Source of the DNA: Ectopseudomonas oleovorans
GTDB taxonomy: Bacteria; Pseudomonadota; Gammaproteobacteria; Pseudomonadales; Pseudomonadaceae
Assembly: GCF_003052605.1 (NCBI RefSeq)
Contig: NZ_QASO01000026.1
Location: 1 to 58,668, forward strand
DNA: 58,668 nt
Reading direction: 5' to 3'
The stretch's first letter is position 1. Each line of letters opens with the position of its first letter. Shown piece after piece: positions 36,189 through 46,434 of this stretch. Below the pieces are notes generated by a model. That model was not told the DNA's origin and searched no databases. It was given only the letters and a program-made list of their open reading frames with translations. The position numbers and the translations under genes are program-made.

Positions 36189-39047
36189 TCAGGCCTGCTG
36201 CAGTGCCGCATTCAGAGCATTCTCCAGCTCGCTCTTGTAGCGCAGGTAGTGCACGGTCTGCGCCCGCTGTCCGGCCAGCACGGCGGACAGGTCGAGGTCG
36301 GTGATGTAGCAGGGGTAGCGTTCGCCACCGGCACGCTGAACGATGATGTGCTGTGCCACGGCGCGATACAGTTCACGACCGTATTCCAGTTCGGAAAACT
36401 CGCGGTGGTTGCAGTACAGCGTGACATGGCGTTGACGGCCGTCGCCCGGCTCGACGATGGCCTGCACGTCGTAGAACGGGTGGCTGACCTGCGACTCGGG
36501 CGCCGGTCTGCGCTCGAGGCGCTGAGCGCGTAATGGCGTCGCCGGCAGCAGTTGGTAGTAGAGAATTTCCAGCGGCGGCTGGCTGTCGGCGCCCTCGAGC
36601 GGCAGCATGGCATTGCGCCGATACAGCAGTGACTGCAGGAAGCGATGGATCGGTGTCAGCAGGCTTTGCTCGTCGCGAAATGGCAGGCGTCTGCGCCACA
36701 GGGCGTTGTGCTCGTCGAGCAGGGTCAGCTCGGCCTCACCGCTGCTCTCGTGCACGCGGTAGAACACCTGCAGGCACTGTGGGCGGCCCATGGGCAAGAT
36801 CAGCGCCAGGTCGTCGCCCTGGAGTGCATGGCGATCCAGGCGCAGCGGGCTGTAGCGCTCCTGTTCGGCGCCCAGGTGGTCGAGCAGGGCCGGCACGTCA
36901 CCCAGAGCGGTGTGGCTGACCTGGCCGGGGGCCAGTTGCAGAACGTGATAATGCTGGCGCACCTGCACCAGGTAGCGTGACGGGTACCCTTCGGCGTAGC
37001 TGTCGAGCAGGTCGTGCAGCAGTTCTTCGACCCGTTCGGCGATGGGTTGTGCACGGTTGCGGCAGTAGCAGCGTACCTGCACCCTGGGGAGCGTGCTGCC
37101 GGGCGGCAGGCTGTTGAGCAGGTCGCGCAGGCAGTCGAGCAGGGCGTCGGCACCGTCGTAACGGCTGACCTGAAGTTCGTTCCAACTGTTGAGTACCACC
37201 TGGTCCAGGGTCAGCACCAGGTTCTCGCGTACCCCGGAATAGCCCAGCGCGTCGGTGCGGTCGGTGGTCATGTGCACGTTCATCTGGCTGTGCTGCTTGA
37301 GCGGGTCGACGCCGACATTAACCAGCAACAGCACCTGGCTGGGAACGCTGGCACGCAGCAGGGCGGCTTCTTCCACGGGCTGCAGGGGTAGCGGGAAGCT
37401 CTGTTGCAGGCTGCCGATCAGGTTGGACAGCTCGTATTCGGTAAGGTCGCTGGCGCCGGGGTGCAGCGACAGACGGGTGCTGCTGTCGATCACGCCGTTG
37501 CGATGGCACCAGGCGAGCAGTTCGATCAGTTCGCGCGAGCGCTTGAGCGGGGCAAAGTCGCTCCACTCCTGGGCGCCCAGGCTGCCGTTGAACAGCGCCC
37601 ACTGGTATTCGTTGGGCGCCTCAGGGCTGGGGTGCTGGACCAGGGTCAGGGTGTCTTCGGCCAGATCCGGGGCGATGCCGGGGTTGATGAATTCGACCTT
37701 GCCGGCCTTGCGCTCGAAGGCTGCATACAGGCGCCTGCCCAGCACGTTGAGGTCGCGGTTGTTGAGCGAACTGCCGGCCTCGGTGCTGCGGGCAAACTGC
37801 GAGAGGAGGCGGTAGCTGTAGGTCAGCTCGTTGACCAGCACGCGGCGCTCGGCGCCAACTTGGCGCACCTTCCACTGGCTGCGACTGTCGAGCACGCTGA
37901 GCTGGCGGTTATGCCAGCCCCACTCGCCAGTCAGGCGCTCCAGTAGCAGGCGCTGCCAGCTCTTGGCGCGACCACGGGTTGGCGGGCGGCTGATCTTCTT
38001 GTTCACCTTCAGGTACAGGCAGCGGCGGATCAGCTCGAGCCGTTCGTGATCGCCGCGTGCGCAGAGGTATTCCTCAAGGCGACGGTAGACGACGACATAG
38101 GGGTCGAGTTCGTCGAGGTTTAGGCGGCCTTCGAACACCGCCCGCTTGAAACGCAGCGCCAGGCACTCGACCTGGGGATGCTCGCTGGCGTAGACCTCGG
38201 TGAGCAACAGCTTGAGCACCGACTTGTAGGGCGACTCGATGCCCTTGTACAGCTGCCACATACCTGCGCCGATGAACTCTTCCGGTGGAATGCGTGCCAG
38301 ATGACCAAGGTCGAGAACATCTTCGGCGCGCACGAAGCGCTTGCTCAGCAGGATGCGGCAGTAGTCGTGGTAGCGGTTTTCCTCGTAGACCGGCACCAGC
38401 CACCAGATCGGCGTGCGCCCGCCGAGCCAGATGGCGGTGCGGTAGAACTCGTCGAGCAGCAGATAGTGCTGGGTGGTGCCGCAATCGTCGGAGGTCAGTT
38501 GCGCCTCGCGCGCGCCCTGGGTGAAGCGCTGCGGGTCGACCAGAAAGACGTGCACCTCGGCGCCCTGGGTGGCGGCCCAGCTTTCCAGTTGGTCGCACTT
38601 CTTGCGCAGGTCCTGCAGTTCCTGCTCCGTGAGGTTGGGCGAGTGGCACAACCACAGGTCCATATCGCTCTGTTCGGCCTGCGCAACGGTGCCCAGGCTG
38701 CCCATCAGGAACAGCCCATGCAGGGGCGCGGCGCCCTGGCCACGACGTGGCTTGTAGACGAAGGAGCGGGTCAGGCGCTGCACTTCGGCCAGGCTGTCGT
38801 CATCCGGCTCGAAACCGCTGAGGCCCGCCGGTGTGCTGGCCGAGACGTAGCCGGGTAGCAGCGGATGATTGACGTGCAGCAGCAGCGGCAAAAGCTTGAG
38901 CACCAGTTGCTGGCGCGTCGACAACGCTTCCATGGCGCGCTGCAGACGGCCCTGGTTGATACGCAGAAAGCGTGCGCGCAGCTGTGCCAGCACCTTGCGG
39001 TCGATGCCGTCATCGATATCGGGGCGTATTTCCTGCGTGCGCGTCAT
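36189..39047 (-). CDS. cyaA: Class I adenylate cyclase CyaA
   Basis: 952-residue enterobacterial-type (class I) adenylate cyclase making cAMP for Vfr/CRP signalling. The N-terminal catalytic nucleotidyltransferase region carries GSLGTVAQAEQSDMDLWLCH (about residues 115-134), with the Asp pair SDMDLW needed for metal and ATP. The long C-terminal half is regulatory. The start at 39047 (MTRTQEIRPDIDDG) is chosen over 39074. It ends convergent with rnk, 85 bp apart. Confidence 0.95.
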   Translation of the reverse strand: MTRTQEIRPDIDDGIDRKVLAQLRARFLRINQGRLQRAMEALSTRQQLVLKLLPLLLHVNHPLLPGYVSASTPAGLSGFEPDDDSLAEVQRLTRSFVYKPRRGQGAAPLHGLFLMGSLGTVAQAEQSDMDLWLCHSPNLTEQELQDLRKKCDQLESWAATQGAEVHVFLVDPQRFTQGAREAQLTSDDCGTTQHYLLLDEFYRTAIWLGGRTPIWWLVPVYEENRYHDYCRILLSKRFVRAEDVLDLGHLARIPPEEFIGAGMWQLYKGIESPYKSVLKLLLTEVYASEHPQVECLALRFKRAVFEGRLNLDELDPYVVVYRRLEEYLCARGDHERLELIRRCLYLKVNKKISRPPTRGRAKSWQRLLLERLTGEWGWHNRQLSVLDSRSQWKVRQVGAERRVLVNELTYSYRLLSQFARSTEAGSSLNNRDLNVLGRRLYAAFERKAGKVEFINPGIAPDLAEDTLTLVQHPSPEAPNEYQWALFNGSLGAQEWSDFAPLKRSRELIELLAWCHRNGVIDSSTRLSLHPGASDLTEYELSNLIGSLQQSFPLPLQPVEEAALLRASVPSQVLLLVNVGVDPLKQHSQMNVHMTTDRTDALGYSGVRENLVLTLDQVVLNSWNELQVSRYDGADALLDCLRDLLNSLPPGSTLPRVQVRCYCRNRAQPIAERVEELLHDLLDSYAEGYPSRYLVQVRQHYHVLQLAPGQVSHTALGDVPALLDHLGAEQERYSPLRLDRHALQGDDLALILPMGRPQCLQVFYRVHESSGEAELTLLDEHNALWRRRLPFRDEQSLLTPIHRFLQSLLYRRNAMLPLEGADSQPPLEILYYQLLPATPLRAQRLERRPAPESQVSHPFYDVQAIVEPGDGRQRHVTLYCNHREFSELEYGRELYRAVAQHIIVQRAGGERYPCYITDLDLSAVLAGQRAQTVHYLRYKSELENALNAALQQA

Positions 39048-39289
39048 GCTCGAACTCTGCTGCGGGTGTGGCAAGCCTATCAGCGGCGTGCCCGTCAGTG
39101 CAGTGCCTGATCGTTATATCGCCCGTTATGCCGCTCGCTGAAGAGCGACCGGCGATGCCGAACAGTCATGGCTGAGCAGTCTTGCGCAGGTGCACCGCCC
39201 AGAGCGCGGCACATCTGCTGTGCGACGCTCTGATTCGCGGTGGGGCGTTATGCCTATCCCATTCGCGGGTAGGGTGGCGGCGGTTTGGA

Positions 39290-39544
39290 TCAGGCGGAGG
39301 TGGCCTGGCGGTTCGACAGTATGGTCAGCAGGCCTTGTGCATGTTCGGCAGCATCGATGCCCAGACTGGTCAGATAGCCGCCATCGGCCTGGCTGACCAG
39401 ACCTTTTTCATAAAGACGGGTGATGGCGCCCTGCGCCTTGAATGAAGCGTTGTTATGCACCTTGAGCCCCTCCTGGTGGTTGTCCAGATTATACAGGACG
39501 AGGATTTCCAGCTCGTCGATCAGGTCAGCGGTGAATGCCTTCAT
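39290..39544 (-). CDS. TIGR02647-type small protein
   Basis: 84-residue protein beginning MKAFTADLIDELEILVLYNL, with DNHQEGLKVHNNA, AITRLYEKGLVSQADGGYLT and a C-terminal HAQGLLTIL segment, a pattern I recognise as TIGR02647. It looks like a compact winged-helix domain and may bind DNA; no experimental role is known to me. It is a single gene, transcribed toward cyaA. Confidence 0.8.
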   Translation of the reverse strand: MKAFTADLIDELEILVLYNLDNHQEGLKVHNNASFKAQGAITRLYEKGLVSQADGGYLTSLGIDAAEHAQGLLTILSNRQATSA

Positions 39545-39632
39545 GGTGACTCCGTCTTGTTGTTGTGGCGCTCCTGCAGTGTAGAGCCATGTACCGGGCT
39601 CTGACCATCGCCGCGTTGCGGGTGGGTGAGAA

Positions 39633-39905
39633 TCAGCTTTCCGCCGGCAGTTCCGGCAGGGCGCGTAACGCCTGCTCGTACCAGGTACCATCGAAGGGGC
39701 GATCCTCGCGCAGCATGGCGTCGACTTCATGGGCCAGCACCAGCGCCATCAGCTCGAGGATTTCCTCGCGCGCGTAGCCGACCAGCGTCAGCTTGTTGTA
39801 CACCGCCTTGGCGGCGGCCGGCTCGCCGCTTTCCAGCTGGTTCTCGATGGCCTGGATCAGGGTGGCCTCGGCGAAGTCTTCGTCGTTGTCGTCGTGTTCG
39901 CTCAT
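39633..39905 (-). CDS. Conserved hypothetical protein, 90 aa
   Basis: Small acidic protein (MSEHDDNDEDFAEATLIQAI and following) predicted all-helical, with a patch LTLVGYAREEILELMALVLA. No known domain or catalytic motif is recognised. The gene is conserved in position near cyaA and argH in pseudomonads, as I recall. It stands 88 bp upstream of the TIGR02647 gene and 59 bp downstream of the DUF4282 gene, so the three could be co-transcribed. Confidence 0.7.
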   Translation of the reverse strand: MSEHDDNDEDFAEATLIQAIENQLESGEPAAAKAVYNKLTLVGYAREEILELMALVLAHEVDAMLREDRPFDGTWYEQALRALPELPAES

Positions 39906-39964
39906 GGGGGCACCATGTTTGGGGAGGGGTTGGCCACGGAGCATGTGGGCACCGTGGCGCCAGG

Positions 39965-40201
39965 TCACTCGCGGTTGGCGATTTTCTGCAGATTCTCGTG
40001 GATCTTGAAGATCACGACCAGCAATTCGCACCAGATGCGCACGGCGATGGCGCCGCCGACCAGGGTGGCGAGGCCCACGAGGATAGAGCCATTGAAGATC
40101 AGGCCGATGCTGCTGACGAGTACGCCGAGCAGGCCAAGCCAGTAGACCACCGTGATGATGGTGGTGGTGAGCATGGTGTCGAAGAAGAATAGGGAGCGCA
40201 T
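39965..40201 (-). CDS. DUF4282-like small membrane protein
   Basis: 78-residue membrane protein with two hydrophobic helices (TTTIITVVYWLGLLGVLVSS, then LVGLATLVGGAIAVRIWCEL) and a hydrophilic tail (IFKIHENLQKIANRE). The start MRSLFFFDTMLTTTII and IRIWCELLIV-like end fit DUF4282. Role unknown. The start at 40201 follows AAGGAAATGAC. Confidence 0.8.
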   Translation of the reverse strand: MRSLFFFDTMLTTTIITVVYWLGLLGVLVSSIGLIFNGSILVGLATLVGGAIAVRIWCELLVVIFKIHENLQKIANRE

Positions 40202-40383
40202 GTCATTTCCTTGTAGTGAGCTATGCCCGAGCCGAGTGGTCGGGGTGATCGTCATGATCCGCGCCAGAGTAGCAACATCGGCGTGACGGGTTCCAGAGTG
40301 CCATCTGTGCGGCCTGTCACGCCGCCATGCAGTGCTGGTGGGAGGGGCAGGTGCAACTCGCCAGTTCTGTATTGGCGGCTGCC

Positions 40384-40866
40384 CTACGAACCTGCGGCGA
40401 AGTCCAGCAGCGCCTGACCCGTCAGGCGGTAGGTGGTCCATTCGCTCTGCGGGCGGGCGCCGAAGGATTCGTAGAAGTCGATGGCGGGGGTATTCCAGTC
40501 CAGCACTGACCATTCGAAGCGGCCATAACCGCGAGCCACGGCCACTTGCGCAAGATGGCGCAGCAGTGCCTTGCCGGCACCCAGGCCACGTGCTTCAGGG
40601 CTGATGTAGAGGTCTTCGAGGTACAGGCCGTGCTTGCCCAGCCAGGTGGAGTAGTTGAAGAAGTACACCGCATAGCCGATGGGCTGACCGTTGTGCTCGC
40701 AGATCAGGCCGTGGGCCGTGCTGCCGTCGGCGAATAGGCTGTCGCGGATGCCGGCAGCATCGGTCTTCACTTCATGCTCGGCTTTTTCATAGATGGCCAG
40801 TTCGGTGATGAAACGCAGGATCAGCTCGGCGTCATCAGCGGTGGCGGGGCGGATGGTCAGGGACAT
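40384..40866 (-). CDS. GNAT-family N-acetyltransferase (SSAT-like)
   Basis: 160-residue acetyltransferase. The N-terminus MSLTIRPATADDAELILRFI and the acetyl-CoA loop SPEARGLGAGKALLRHLA are canonical, and LYLEDLYISPEARG plus FEWSVLDWNTPAIDFYESFGA match the spermidine/diamine acetyltransferase-like (SSAT/thialysine) subgroup. The substrate is not determined; a polyamine or thialysine is possible by family. It is a single gene transcribed away from the small membrane gene upstream, 19 bp apart. Confidence 0.85.
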   Translation of the reverse strand: MSLTIRPATADDAELILRFITELAIYEKAEHEVKTDAAGIRDSLFADGSTAHGLICEHNGQPIGYAVYFFNYSTWLGKHGLYLEDLYISPEARGLGAGKALLRHLAQVAVARGYGRFEWSVLDWNTPAIDFYESFGARPQSEWTTYRLTGQALLDFAAGS

Positions 40867-40885
40867 TGGCGTATCTCGTGAATGG

Positions 40886-41128
40886 TCAGCCGTAGGTCAG
40901 GGTCAACCACGTCAGTGGCAAGCCCACCAGGCAAAGGAAACCGAATGCAGCGACCCAGGCTGTGCGCGAACCCATTGGGTCGTCCACACGTAGCGGCAGG
41001 CTTGGGTAGCGGCCCAGCGTCAGTAGCCGCAGGGCCAGCCAGCCGGTGCTGTACAGAATGTAGCCAACCACGACCTCGAGTACGAACTCGGCGAGTAACA
41101 CCAGGCCACGCAGCAATAATTCGAACAT
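40886..41128 (-). CDS. Small two-helix membrane protein, unknown
   Basis: 80-residue protein with an N-terminal helix (LLLRGLVLLAEFVLEVVVGY) and a C-terminal helix (TAWVAAFGFLCLVGLPLTWL) joined by a loop containing LTLGRYPSLPLRVDDP. No family is recognised. It lies between argH and the acetyltransferase, all on the same strand, 34 bp after the argH stop. Base composition and codon use look like its neighbours, so it is probably a real gene. Confidence 0.65.
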   Translation of the reverse strand: MFELLLRGLVLLAEFVLEVVVGYILYSTGWLALRLLTLGRYPSLPLRVDDPMGSRTAWVAAFGFLCLVGLPLTWLTLTYG

Positions 41129-41162
41129 GGGAATTCCTTTTCCCTGATGGCCCCCGTGGGCG

Positions 41163-42557
41163 TTAACGAGCCGCCAGCAATTCGCGGCCACGCAGCACCG
41201 CTGCGCGCACCTGAGCCGGTGCCGTGCCGCCGATATGGTCGCGGGCATTCACCGAGCCTTCCAGGGTCAGCACGGCGAACACGTCCTGTTCGATCTGCTC
41301 GCTGAACTGGCGCAGCTCGTCGAGGCTCATCTCGGCCAGGTCCTTGCCGCTGTCGACGCCGTACTTCACGGCATGGCCGACGATCTCGTGGCAGTCGCGG
41401 AAGGGCAGGCCCTTGCGTACCAGGTAATCGGCCAGGTCGGTGGCGGTGGAGAAGCCGCGCAGCGCCGCCTCGCGCATGATCTCGCGCTTGGGTTTGATCG
41501 CCGGCACCATGTCGGCAAAGGCGCGCAGGCTGTCGCGCAGGGTGTCGGCGGCGTCGAACAGCGGTTCCTTGTCTTCCTGGTTGTCCTTGTTGTAGGCCAG
41601 CGGCTGGCCTTTCATCAGGGTCAACAGGCCGGTCAGGGCGCCGAACACGCGGCCGGTCTTGCCGCGCACCAGCTCGGGCACGTCCGGGTTCTTCTTCTGC
41701 GGCATGATCGAGCTGCCGGTGCAGAAACGATCCGGCAGGTCGATGAACTGGAACTGCGCGCTGGTCCACAGCACCAGTTCTTCGGAGAAGCGTGACAGGT
41801 GCATCATCGCCAGCGAGGCAGCGGCGCAGAATTCGATGGCGAAGTCGCGATCCGACACGCCGTCCAGCGAGTTGCCGCCCACGGCGTCGAAGCCCAGCAG
41901 TTCGGCGGTGATCTCGCGCTGGATCGGGTAGGTGGTGCCGGCCAGCGCCGCCGAGCCCAGCGGCATGCGATTGGTGCGCTTGCGGCAGTCGACCAGACGT
42001 TCGTAATCGCGCGACAGCATCTCGAACCAGGCCAGCAGATGATGACCGAAGGTCACCGGCTGGGCGGTCTGCAGGTGGGTGAACCCCGGCATGATGGTGT
42101 CCGCTTCGGCTTCGGCCAATCCCAGCAGGCCCTGCTGCAGGCGAGTGATCTCGGCGAGGATGATGTCGATTTCGTCGCGCAGCCACAGGCGGATATCGGT
42201 GGCCACTTGATCGTTGCGCGAACGACCGGTGTGCAGCTTCTTGCCAGTAACGCCGATGCGGTCGGTCAGACGCGCTTCGATGTTCATGTGCACGTCTTCC
42301 AGATCGACGCGCCAGTCGAACTGGCCGGCTTCTATCTCACCCTGGATCTGCTTGAGCCCATCAATGATGGTGTCACGCTCGGCATCGGTGAGGACGCCGA
42401 CCTTGGCCAGCATGCTGGCGTGGGCGATGGAGCCCATGATGTCGTGGCGATACAGGCGCTTGTCGAATTCGACCGAGGCGGTGAAGCGGGCGACGAAGGC
42501 GTCGACAGGTTCGCTGAAGCGGCCGCCCCAGGATTGGTTGGTTTTTTCGCTGCTCAT
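41163..42557 (-). CDS. argH: Argininosuccinate lyase ArgH
   Basis: 464-residue enzyme of the fumarase/aspartase superfamily cleaving argininosuccinate to arginine and fumarate, the last step of arginine synthesis. The signature [15 protein letters not shown] contains the flexible-loop catalytic Ser. Other markers are WGGRF near the N-terminus, [12 protein letters not shown] and [13 protein letters not shown]. The start at 42557 ([14 protein letters not shown]) is preferred over the long upstream frame. It is divergent from algZ over 243 bp. Confidence 0.97.
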   Translation of the reverse strand: MSSEKTNQSWGGRFSEPVDAFVARFTASVEFDKRLYRHDIMGSIAHASMLAKVGVLTDAERDTIIDGLKQIQGEIEAGQFDWRVDLEDVHMNIEARLTDRIGVTGKKLHTGRSRNDQVATDIRLWLRDEIDIILAEITRLQQGLLGLAEAEADTIMPGFTHLQTAQPVTFGHHLLAWFEMLSRDYERLVDCRKRTNRMPLGSAALAGTTYPIQREITAELLGFDAVGGNSLDGVSDRDFAIEFCAAASLAMMHLSRFSEELVLWTSAQFQFIDLPDRFCTGSSIMPQKKNPDVPELVRGKTGRVFGALTGLLTLMKGQPLAYNKDNQEDKEPLFDAADTLRDSLRAFADMVPAIKPKREIMREAALRGFSTATDLADYLVRKGLPFRDCHEIVGHAVKYGVDSGKDLAEMSLDELRQFSEQIEQDVFAVLTLEGSVNARDHIGGTAPAQVRAAVLRGRELLAAR

Positions 42558-42800
42558 GGCACTTGCTCTGGTTCGGGCTCTGGATCGGGCGGCCGCGTCG
42601 GCGGCCGGCATGGCGGACAAAGTGCGTCGATAATAACAGGGTCGGCAGGCGTTTCGCCGGGGCGCGTTCGCCGTTGGGCGTTCGATGGCGTTGTCGGCTG
42701 CTTCACAATTTTGCCCTGAAGGCGGCATTTCGGTGCTTTATTTCGCTCGGCTGGAGCCGTCTGGCTTGCCGGCTCGCAGGGCGACAAGGAAACTGCGTCG

Positions 42801-43883
42801 ATGCACAGACAATCCTCTACCAAGAATAAATACAACGCCGCTATCGACGACTTCTTCGTCCCGGAACTGTGTCAGCCCGAAGCGCTGCTGAGCATGGTGC
42901 TGTTGGCCGAGTTGCTGGTATTGGTATTGGTGCTCGCCGAACCGATGACGCCGGGGTTCGACTGGGTACGCCTGGCCCTGACTTCACTGTTCGTGCAGTG
43001 GATCGTGCTGCTGTCGGCTGCTGTGCTCTGCCGCTTGCGGCCGCTGCTGGCGCGTCTGCGCCCCGCGTTGGCTGGGGGGCTGTGCTGCGCGCTGGTGGTG
43101 CTGCTGACCCTGGGTTGTACGGCCGTGGCCGACTATTACGAGCTGGGCGGGCCGCTGCCGCGCAGTGGTGAAGTGAATCTTTATCTGCGTCATGCGTTGA
43201 TCAGCCTGATCATGTCCGCACTGCTGCTACGCTATTTCTATCTGCAGAGCCAATGGCGTCGGCAGGAACAGGCCGAGCTGCGCGCGCGGATCGAATCGTT
43301 GCAGGCGCGGATTCGCCCGCACTTTCTGTTCAACAGCCTCAACAGCATCGCCAGCCTGGTCACGCTCGATCCGTACAAGGCCGAGCAGGCGGTGCTGGAT
43401 CTGTCCGATCTGTTTCGCGCCAGCCTGGCCAAACCTGGCACGCTGGTACCGTGGAAGGAGGAACTGGAACTGGCGAAACGATATCTATCGATCGAGCACT
43501 ATCGGCTCGGCGAGCGACTACAGTTGCAGTGGGAGGTCGAAGGTGTGCCGGAGGATCTGCCGATTCCCCAGCTGACCTTGCAGCCTCTGTTGGAGAATGC
43601 GCTGATCTATGGCATCGCGCCGCGTATCGAAGGCGGCCTGGTGCGGGTCGAGGCGGATTACCAGGATGGTGTGTTCAGCTTGTGTGTCAGCAATCCGTAT
43701 GAAGAGCGGGGCGAGCAGCATCCGTCACGGGGAACGCAGCAAGCGCTGAGTAATATCGATGCGCGCCTGGCGGCACTTTTTGGGCCGAGGGCGAGTCTCA
43801 GCGTGGAGCGCCGTGACGGCCGTCACTACAGCTGTCTACGCTATCCTTGTGCGAGACTCACGCAGGAAGCCAGAGCAATATGA
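42801..43883 (+). CDS. algZ: Sensor protein AlgZ/FimS
   Basis: 360-residue membrane sensor of the LytS-like HPK10 group, partner of AlgR for alginate, twitching and virulence control. Four hydrophobic helices lie in residues about 30-155. The phospho-accepting His is about residue 174 in RIRPHFLFNSLNSIASL. The C-terminal ATPase part is divergent (QPLLENALIYGIAPR). Its stop overlaps the algR start by 4 bp (ATGA). ATG at 42801 is the family start region; exact N-terminus is less certain. Confidence 0.92.
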   Translation: MHRQSSTKNKYNAAIDDFFVPELCQPEALLSMVLLAELLVLVLVLAEPMTPGFDWVRLALTSLFVQWIVLLSAAVLCRLRPLLARLRPALAGGLCCALVVLLTLGCTAVADYYELGGPLPRSGEVNLYLRHALISLIMSALLLRYFYLQSQWRRQEQAELRARIESLQARIRPHFLFNSLNSIASLVTLDPYKAEQAVLDLSDLFRASLAKPGTLVPWKEELELAKRYLSIEHYRLGERLQLQWEVEGVPEDLPIPQLTLQPLLENALIYGIAPRIEGGLVRVEADYQDGVFSLCVSNPYEERGEQHPSRGTQQALSNIDARLAALFGPRASLSVERRDGRHYSCLRYPCARLTQEARAI

Positions 43884-44626
43884 ATGTCCTGATCGTCGAT
43901 GACGAACCCCTTGCCCGCGAGCGCCTGAGCCGCATGGTCGGTGAGCTCGAGGGGTACCGGGTCCTGGAGCCCGCCGCCAGCAATGGCGAGGAAGCCCTGA
44001 CCCTGATTGATAACCTCAAGCCGGATGTGGTCCTGCTGGATATCCGCATGCCCGGCCTCGACGGCCTGCAGGTGGCTGCCAAATTGTGCGAGCGCGAAGC
44101 GCCGCCAGCGGTGATATTTTGCACGGCGCATGATGAGTTCGCCCTGGAAGCCTTCCAGGTCAGTGCAGTGGGCTATCTGGTCAAGCCTGTGCGGCCTGAG
44201 AGCCTGAGCGAAGCGCTGAAAAAGGCCGAGCGGCCCAATCGTGTGCAGTTGGCCGCCCTGACTCGTCCCGCAGCGGAGACTGGCGGTGGCCCGCGTACCC
44301 ATATCAGTGCCCGTACCCGCAAGGGCATCGAGCTGATTCCACTGGATCACGTGGTCTACTTCATCGCTGACCACAAATACGTCACCCTGCGTCACGAGGG
44401 TGGTGAAGTCCTGCTGGATGAGCCGCTGAAGGCGCTGGAAGACGAGTTCGGTGATCGCTTCGTGCGCATCCATCGCAATGCGCTAGTGGCGCGCGAGCGC
44501 ATCGAGCGCCTGCAGCGCACCCCGCTCGGCCACTTTCAACTGTTCCTCAAAGGTCTGGACGGCGACTCGCTGGTGGTCAGTCGCCGTCATGTGGCCGGTG
44601 TACGCAAACTGATGCAGTCTCTATAA
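43880..44626 (+). CDS. algR: LytTR response regulator AlgR
   Basis: 248-residue regulator: receiver domain (1-120) with acidic pocket Asp7/Asp8, phospho-acceptor Asp54 in VVLLDIRMPG and Lys in GYLVKPV, then a C-terminal LytTR DNA-binding domain (about 140-245; ARTRKGIELIPLDHVVYFIA, FVRIHRNALVAR). It controls algD, fimU-pilE operons and others in P. aeruginosa. Translationally coupled to algZ. Length equals known AlgR. Confidence 0.96.
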   Translation: MNVLIVDDEPLARERLSRMVGELEGYRVLEPAASNGEEALTLIDNLKPDVVLLDIRMPGLDGLQVAAKLCEREAPPAVIFCTAHDEFALEAFQVSAVGYLVKPVRPESLSEALKKAERPNRVQLAALTRPAAETGGGPRTHISARTRKGIELIPLDHVVYFIADHKYVTLRHEGGEVLLDEPLKALEDEFGDRFVRIHRNALVARERIERLQRTPLGHFQLFLKGLDGDSLVVSRRHVAGVRKLMQSL

Positions 44627-44719
44627 GGGCGCGCCGGCTGCGGCCTATGGCCGCCTCCTTCCGCCGGCGCCGGGCGAGCCTGTTATGATTTGCGGCAATC
44701 GGTTTTCTGGAATTGCCTC

Positions 44720-45658
44720 ATGTCCCGCGAAATTCGCATCGCCACCCGTAAGAGCGCCCTGGCCCTGTGGCAGGCCGAGTATGTCAAAGCCCGTCTGGAG
44801 CAGGCCCACCCTGGTCTGAAGGTCAGCCTGGTGCCCATGGTCAGCCGCGGCGACAAGCTGCTCGACGCGCCGCTGGCGAAGATCGGTGGCAAGGGGCTGT
44901 TCGTCAAGGAGCTGGAAACCGCACTGCTGGAAAACGAAGCCGACATCGCCGTGCACTCGATGAAGGACGTGCCGATGGACTTTCCCGAAGGGCTGGGCCT
45001 GTACTGCATTTGCGAGCGTGAAGACCCGCGCGACGCCTTCGTCTCCAACACCTATGCCAGCCTCGATGCGCTGCCGCCCGGCAGTGTGGTCGGCACCTCC
45101 AGCCTACGCCGTCAGGCCCAGCTGCTGGCGCGCCGGCCCGATCTGAAAATCCAGTTCCTGCGCGGCAACGTCAATACCCGCCTGGCCAAGCTCGATGCCG
45201 GCGAGTACGACGCCATCATCCTTGCCGCCGCCGGCCTGATTCGCCTGGGCTTCGAAGACCGCATCCGCAGCTCGATCAGCGCCGAGGACAGCCTGCCGGC
45301 CGGTGGCCAGGGCGCCGTGGGCATCGAGTGCCGCAGTGCCGACAGCGACGTGCATGCCTTGCTGGCGCCGCTGCATCACCGTGACACCGCGCTACGAGTC
45401 ACCGCCGAGCGCGCGCTGAACAAGCACCTCAATGGCGGCTGCCAGGTCCCTATCGCCTGCTATGCCCTGCTCGAAGATGACCAGCTGTGGCTGCGCGGCC
45501 TGGTCGGCCAGCCTGACGGCGGCCTGTTGCTGCGCGCCGAAGATCGCGCCGCCAGTAGCGATGCCGAGGCTCTGGGTGTGCGTGTCGCCGAGGCGTTGCT
45601 GGCGCAAGGGGCTGACGCCATTCTCCAGGCCGTTTATGGTGAGGCCGGTCACCCTTGA
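44720..45658 (+). CDS. hemC: Porphobilinogen deaminase HemC
   Basis: 312-residue enzyme polymerising four porphobilinogens to hydroxymethylbilane. The dipyrromethane cofactor is held by Cys241 in [32 protein letters not shown] and the [12 protein letters not shown] loop are present. The start at 44720 ([12 protein letters not shown]) fits the family; 44690 would add ten residues. It follows algR by 93 bp. hemD overlaps its stop, giving a hemC-hemD-hemX-hemY series. Confidence 0.96.
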   Translation: MSREIRIATRKSALALWQAEYVKARLEQAHPGLKVSLVPMVSRGDKLLDAPLAKIGGKGLFVKELETALLENEADIAVHSMKDVPMDFPEGLGLYCICEREDPRDAFVSNTYASLDALPPGSVVGTSSLRRQAQLLARRPDLKIQFLRGNVNTRLAKLDAGEYDAIILAAAGLIRLGFEDRIRSSISAEDSLPAGGQGAVGIECRSADSDVHALLAPLHHRDTALRVTAERALNKHLNGGCQVPIACYALLEDDQLWLRGLVGQPDGGLLLRAEDRAASSDAEALGVRVAEALLAQGADAILQAVYGEAGHP

Positions 45659-46422
45659 GCGCTTGGCGCCTGTTGCTGACGCGTCCTGCCGAGGATTGTG
45701 CGGCGCTGGCGCAGACCCTGGCTGCGCAGGGTGTCGTCAGCCACTGCATGCCGCTGCTGGCCATCGAGGCACTGGACGAGACACCCGAGCAGCGCAGCGC
45801 CTTTGCCGATTTGCAGCGTTACTGCGCGGTGATCGTGGTCAGTAAGCCGGCAGCCCGAATTGGCCTGCAGCTCTTGGCGCAGCATGGGGCGCCGACGCCT
45901 GATCTGCCCTGGTTCAGTGTCGGCGCGGCTACCGCTGCGGTACTCGCCGAGCAAGGCTTGGGCGTACATTTTCCCGACTTGGGCGATGACAGCGAAGCGC
46001 TGCTCGCTCTGCCTGCACTGCAGCAGGCCGTCGCGGCACCTGCACCGCGCGTGCTGATCCTGCGCGGCGAAGGTGGCCGAGAATTCCTCGCCGAAAGCTT
46101 GCGCAGCCAAGGTGTGAGCGTCGACTATCTGCCACTGTATCGCCGCGTGCTGCCGCAGTATGCGCCGGGCGAGCTGAGCCGACAGGTGCGAGCGGAACGC
46201 CTGAACGGCCTGGTTGTCAGCAGTGGGCAGGGTTTCGAACACCTGCTGCAGCTAGCCGGCGATGACTGGTCGGCGTTGGCTCGGCTACCCTTGTTCGTAC
46301 CCAGCCCGCGCGTCGCCGAACAGGCCCGCGCTGCGGGTGCCCAGATCGTTGTGGACTGTCGCGGCGCCAGTGCCGCGGCCTTGCAGGCAGCTTTGGAGCA
46401 GTTTCCGGCTGCTGCCCTCTAA
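45655..46422 (+). CDS. hemD: Uroporphyrinogen-III synthase HemD
   Basis: 255-residue enzyme closing hydroxymethylbilane with inversion of ring D. The family is poorly conserved; recognisable parts are [20 protein letters not shown] at the N-terminus, [24 protein letters not shown] and [12 protein letters not shown]. Start TTG at 45655 overlaps the hemC stop (TTGA), so coupling is expected. Context is decisive. Confidence 0.9.
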   Translation: MSAWRLLLTRPAEDCAALAQTLAAQGVVSHCMPLLAIEALDETPEQRSAFADLQRYCAVIVVSKPAARIGLQLLAQHGAPTPDLPWFSVGAATAAVLAEQGLGVHFPDLGDDSEALLALPALQQAVAAPAPRVLILRGEGGREFLAESLRSQGVSVDYLPLYRRVLPQYAPGELSRQVRAERLNGLVVSSGQGFEHLLQLAGDDWSALARLPLFVPSPRVAEQARAAGAQIVVDCRGASAAALQAALEQFPAAAL

Positions 46423-46434
46423 AAGGACGGATAC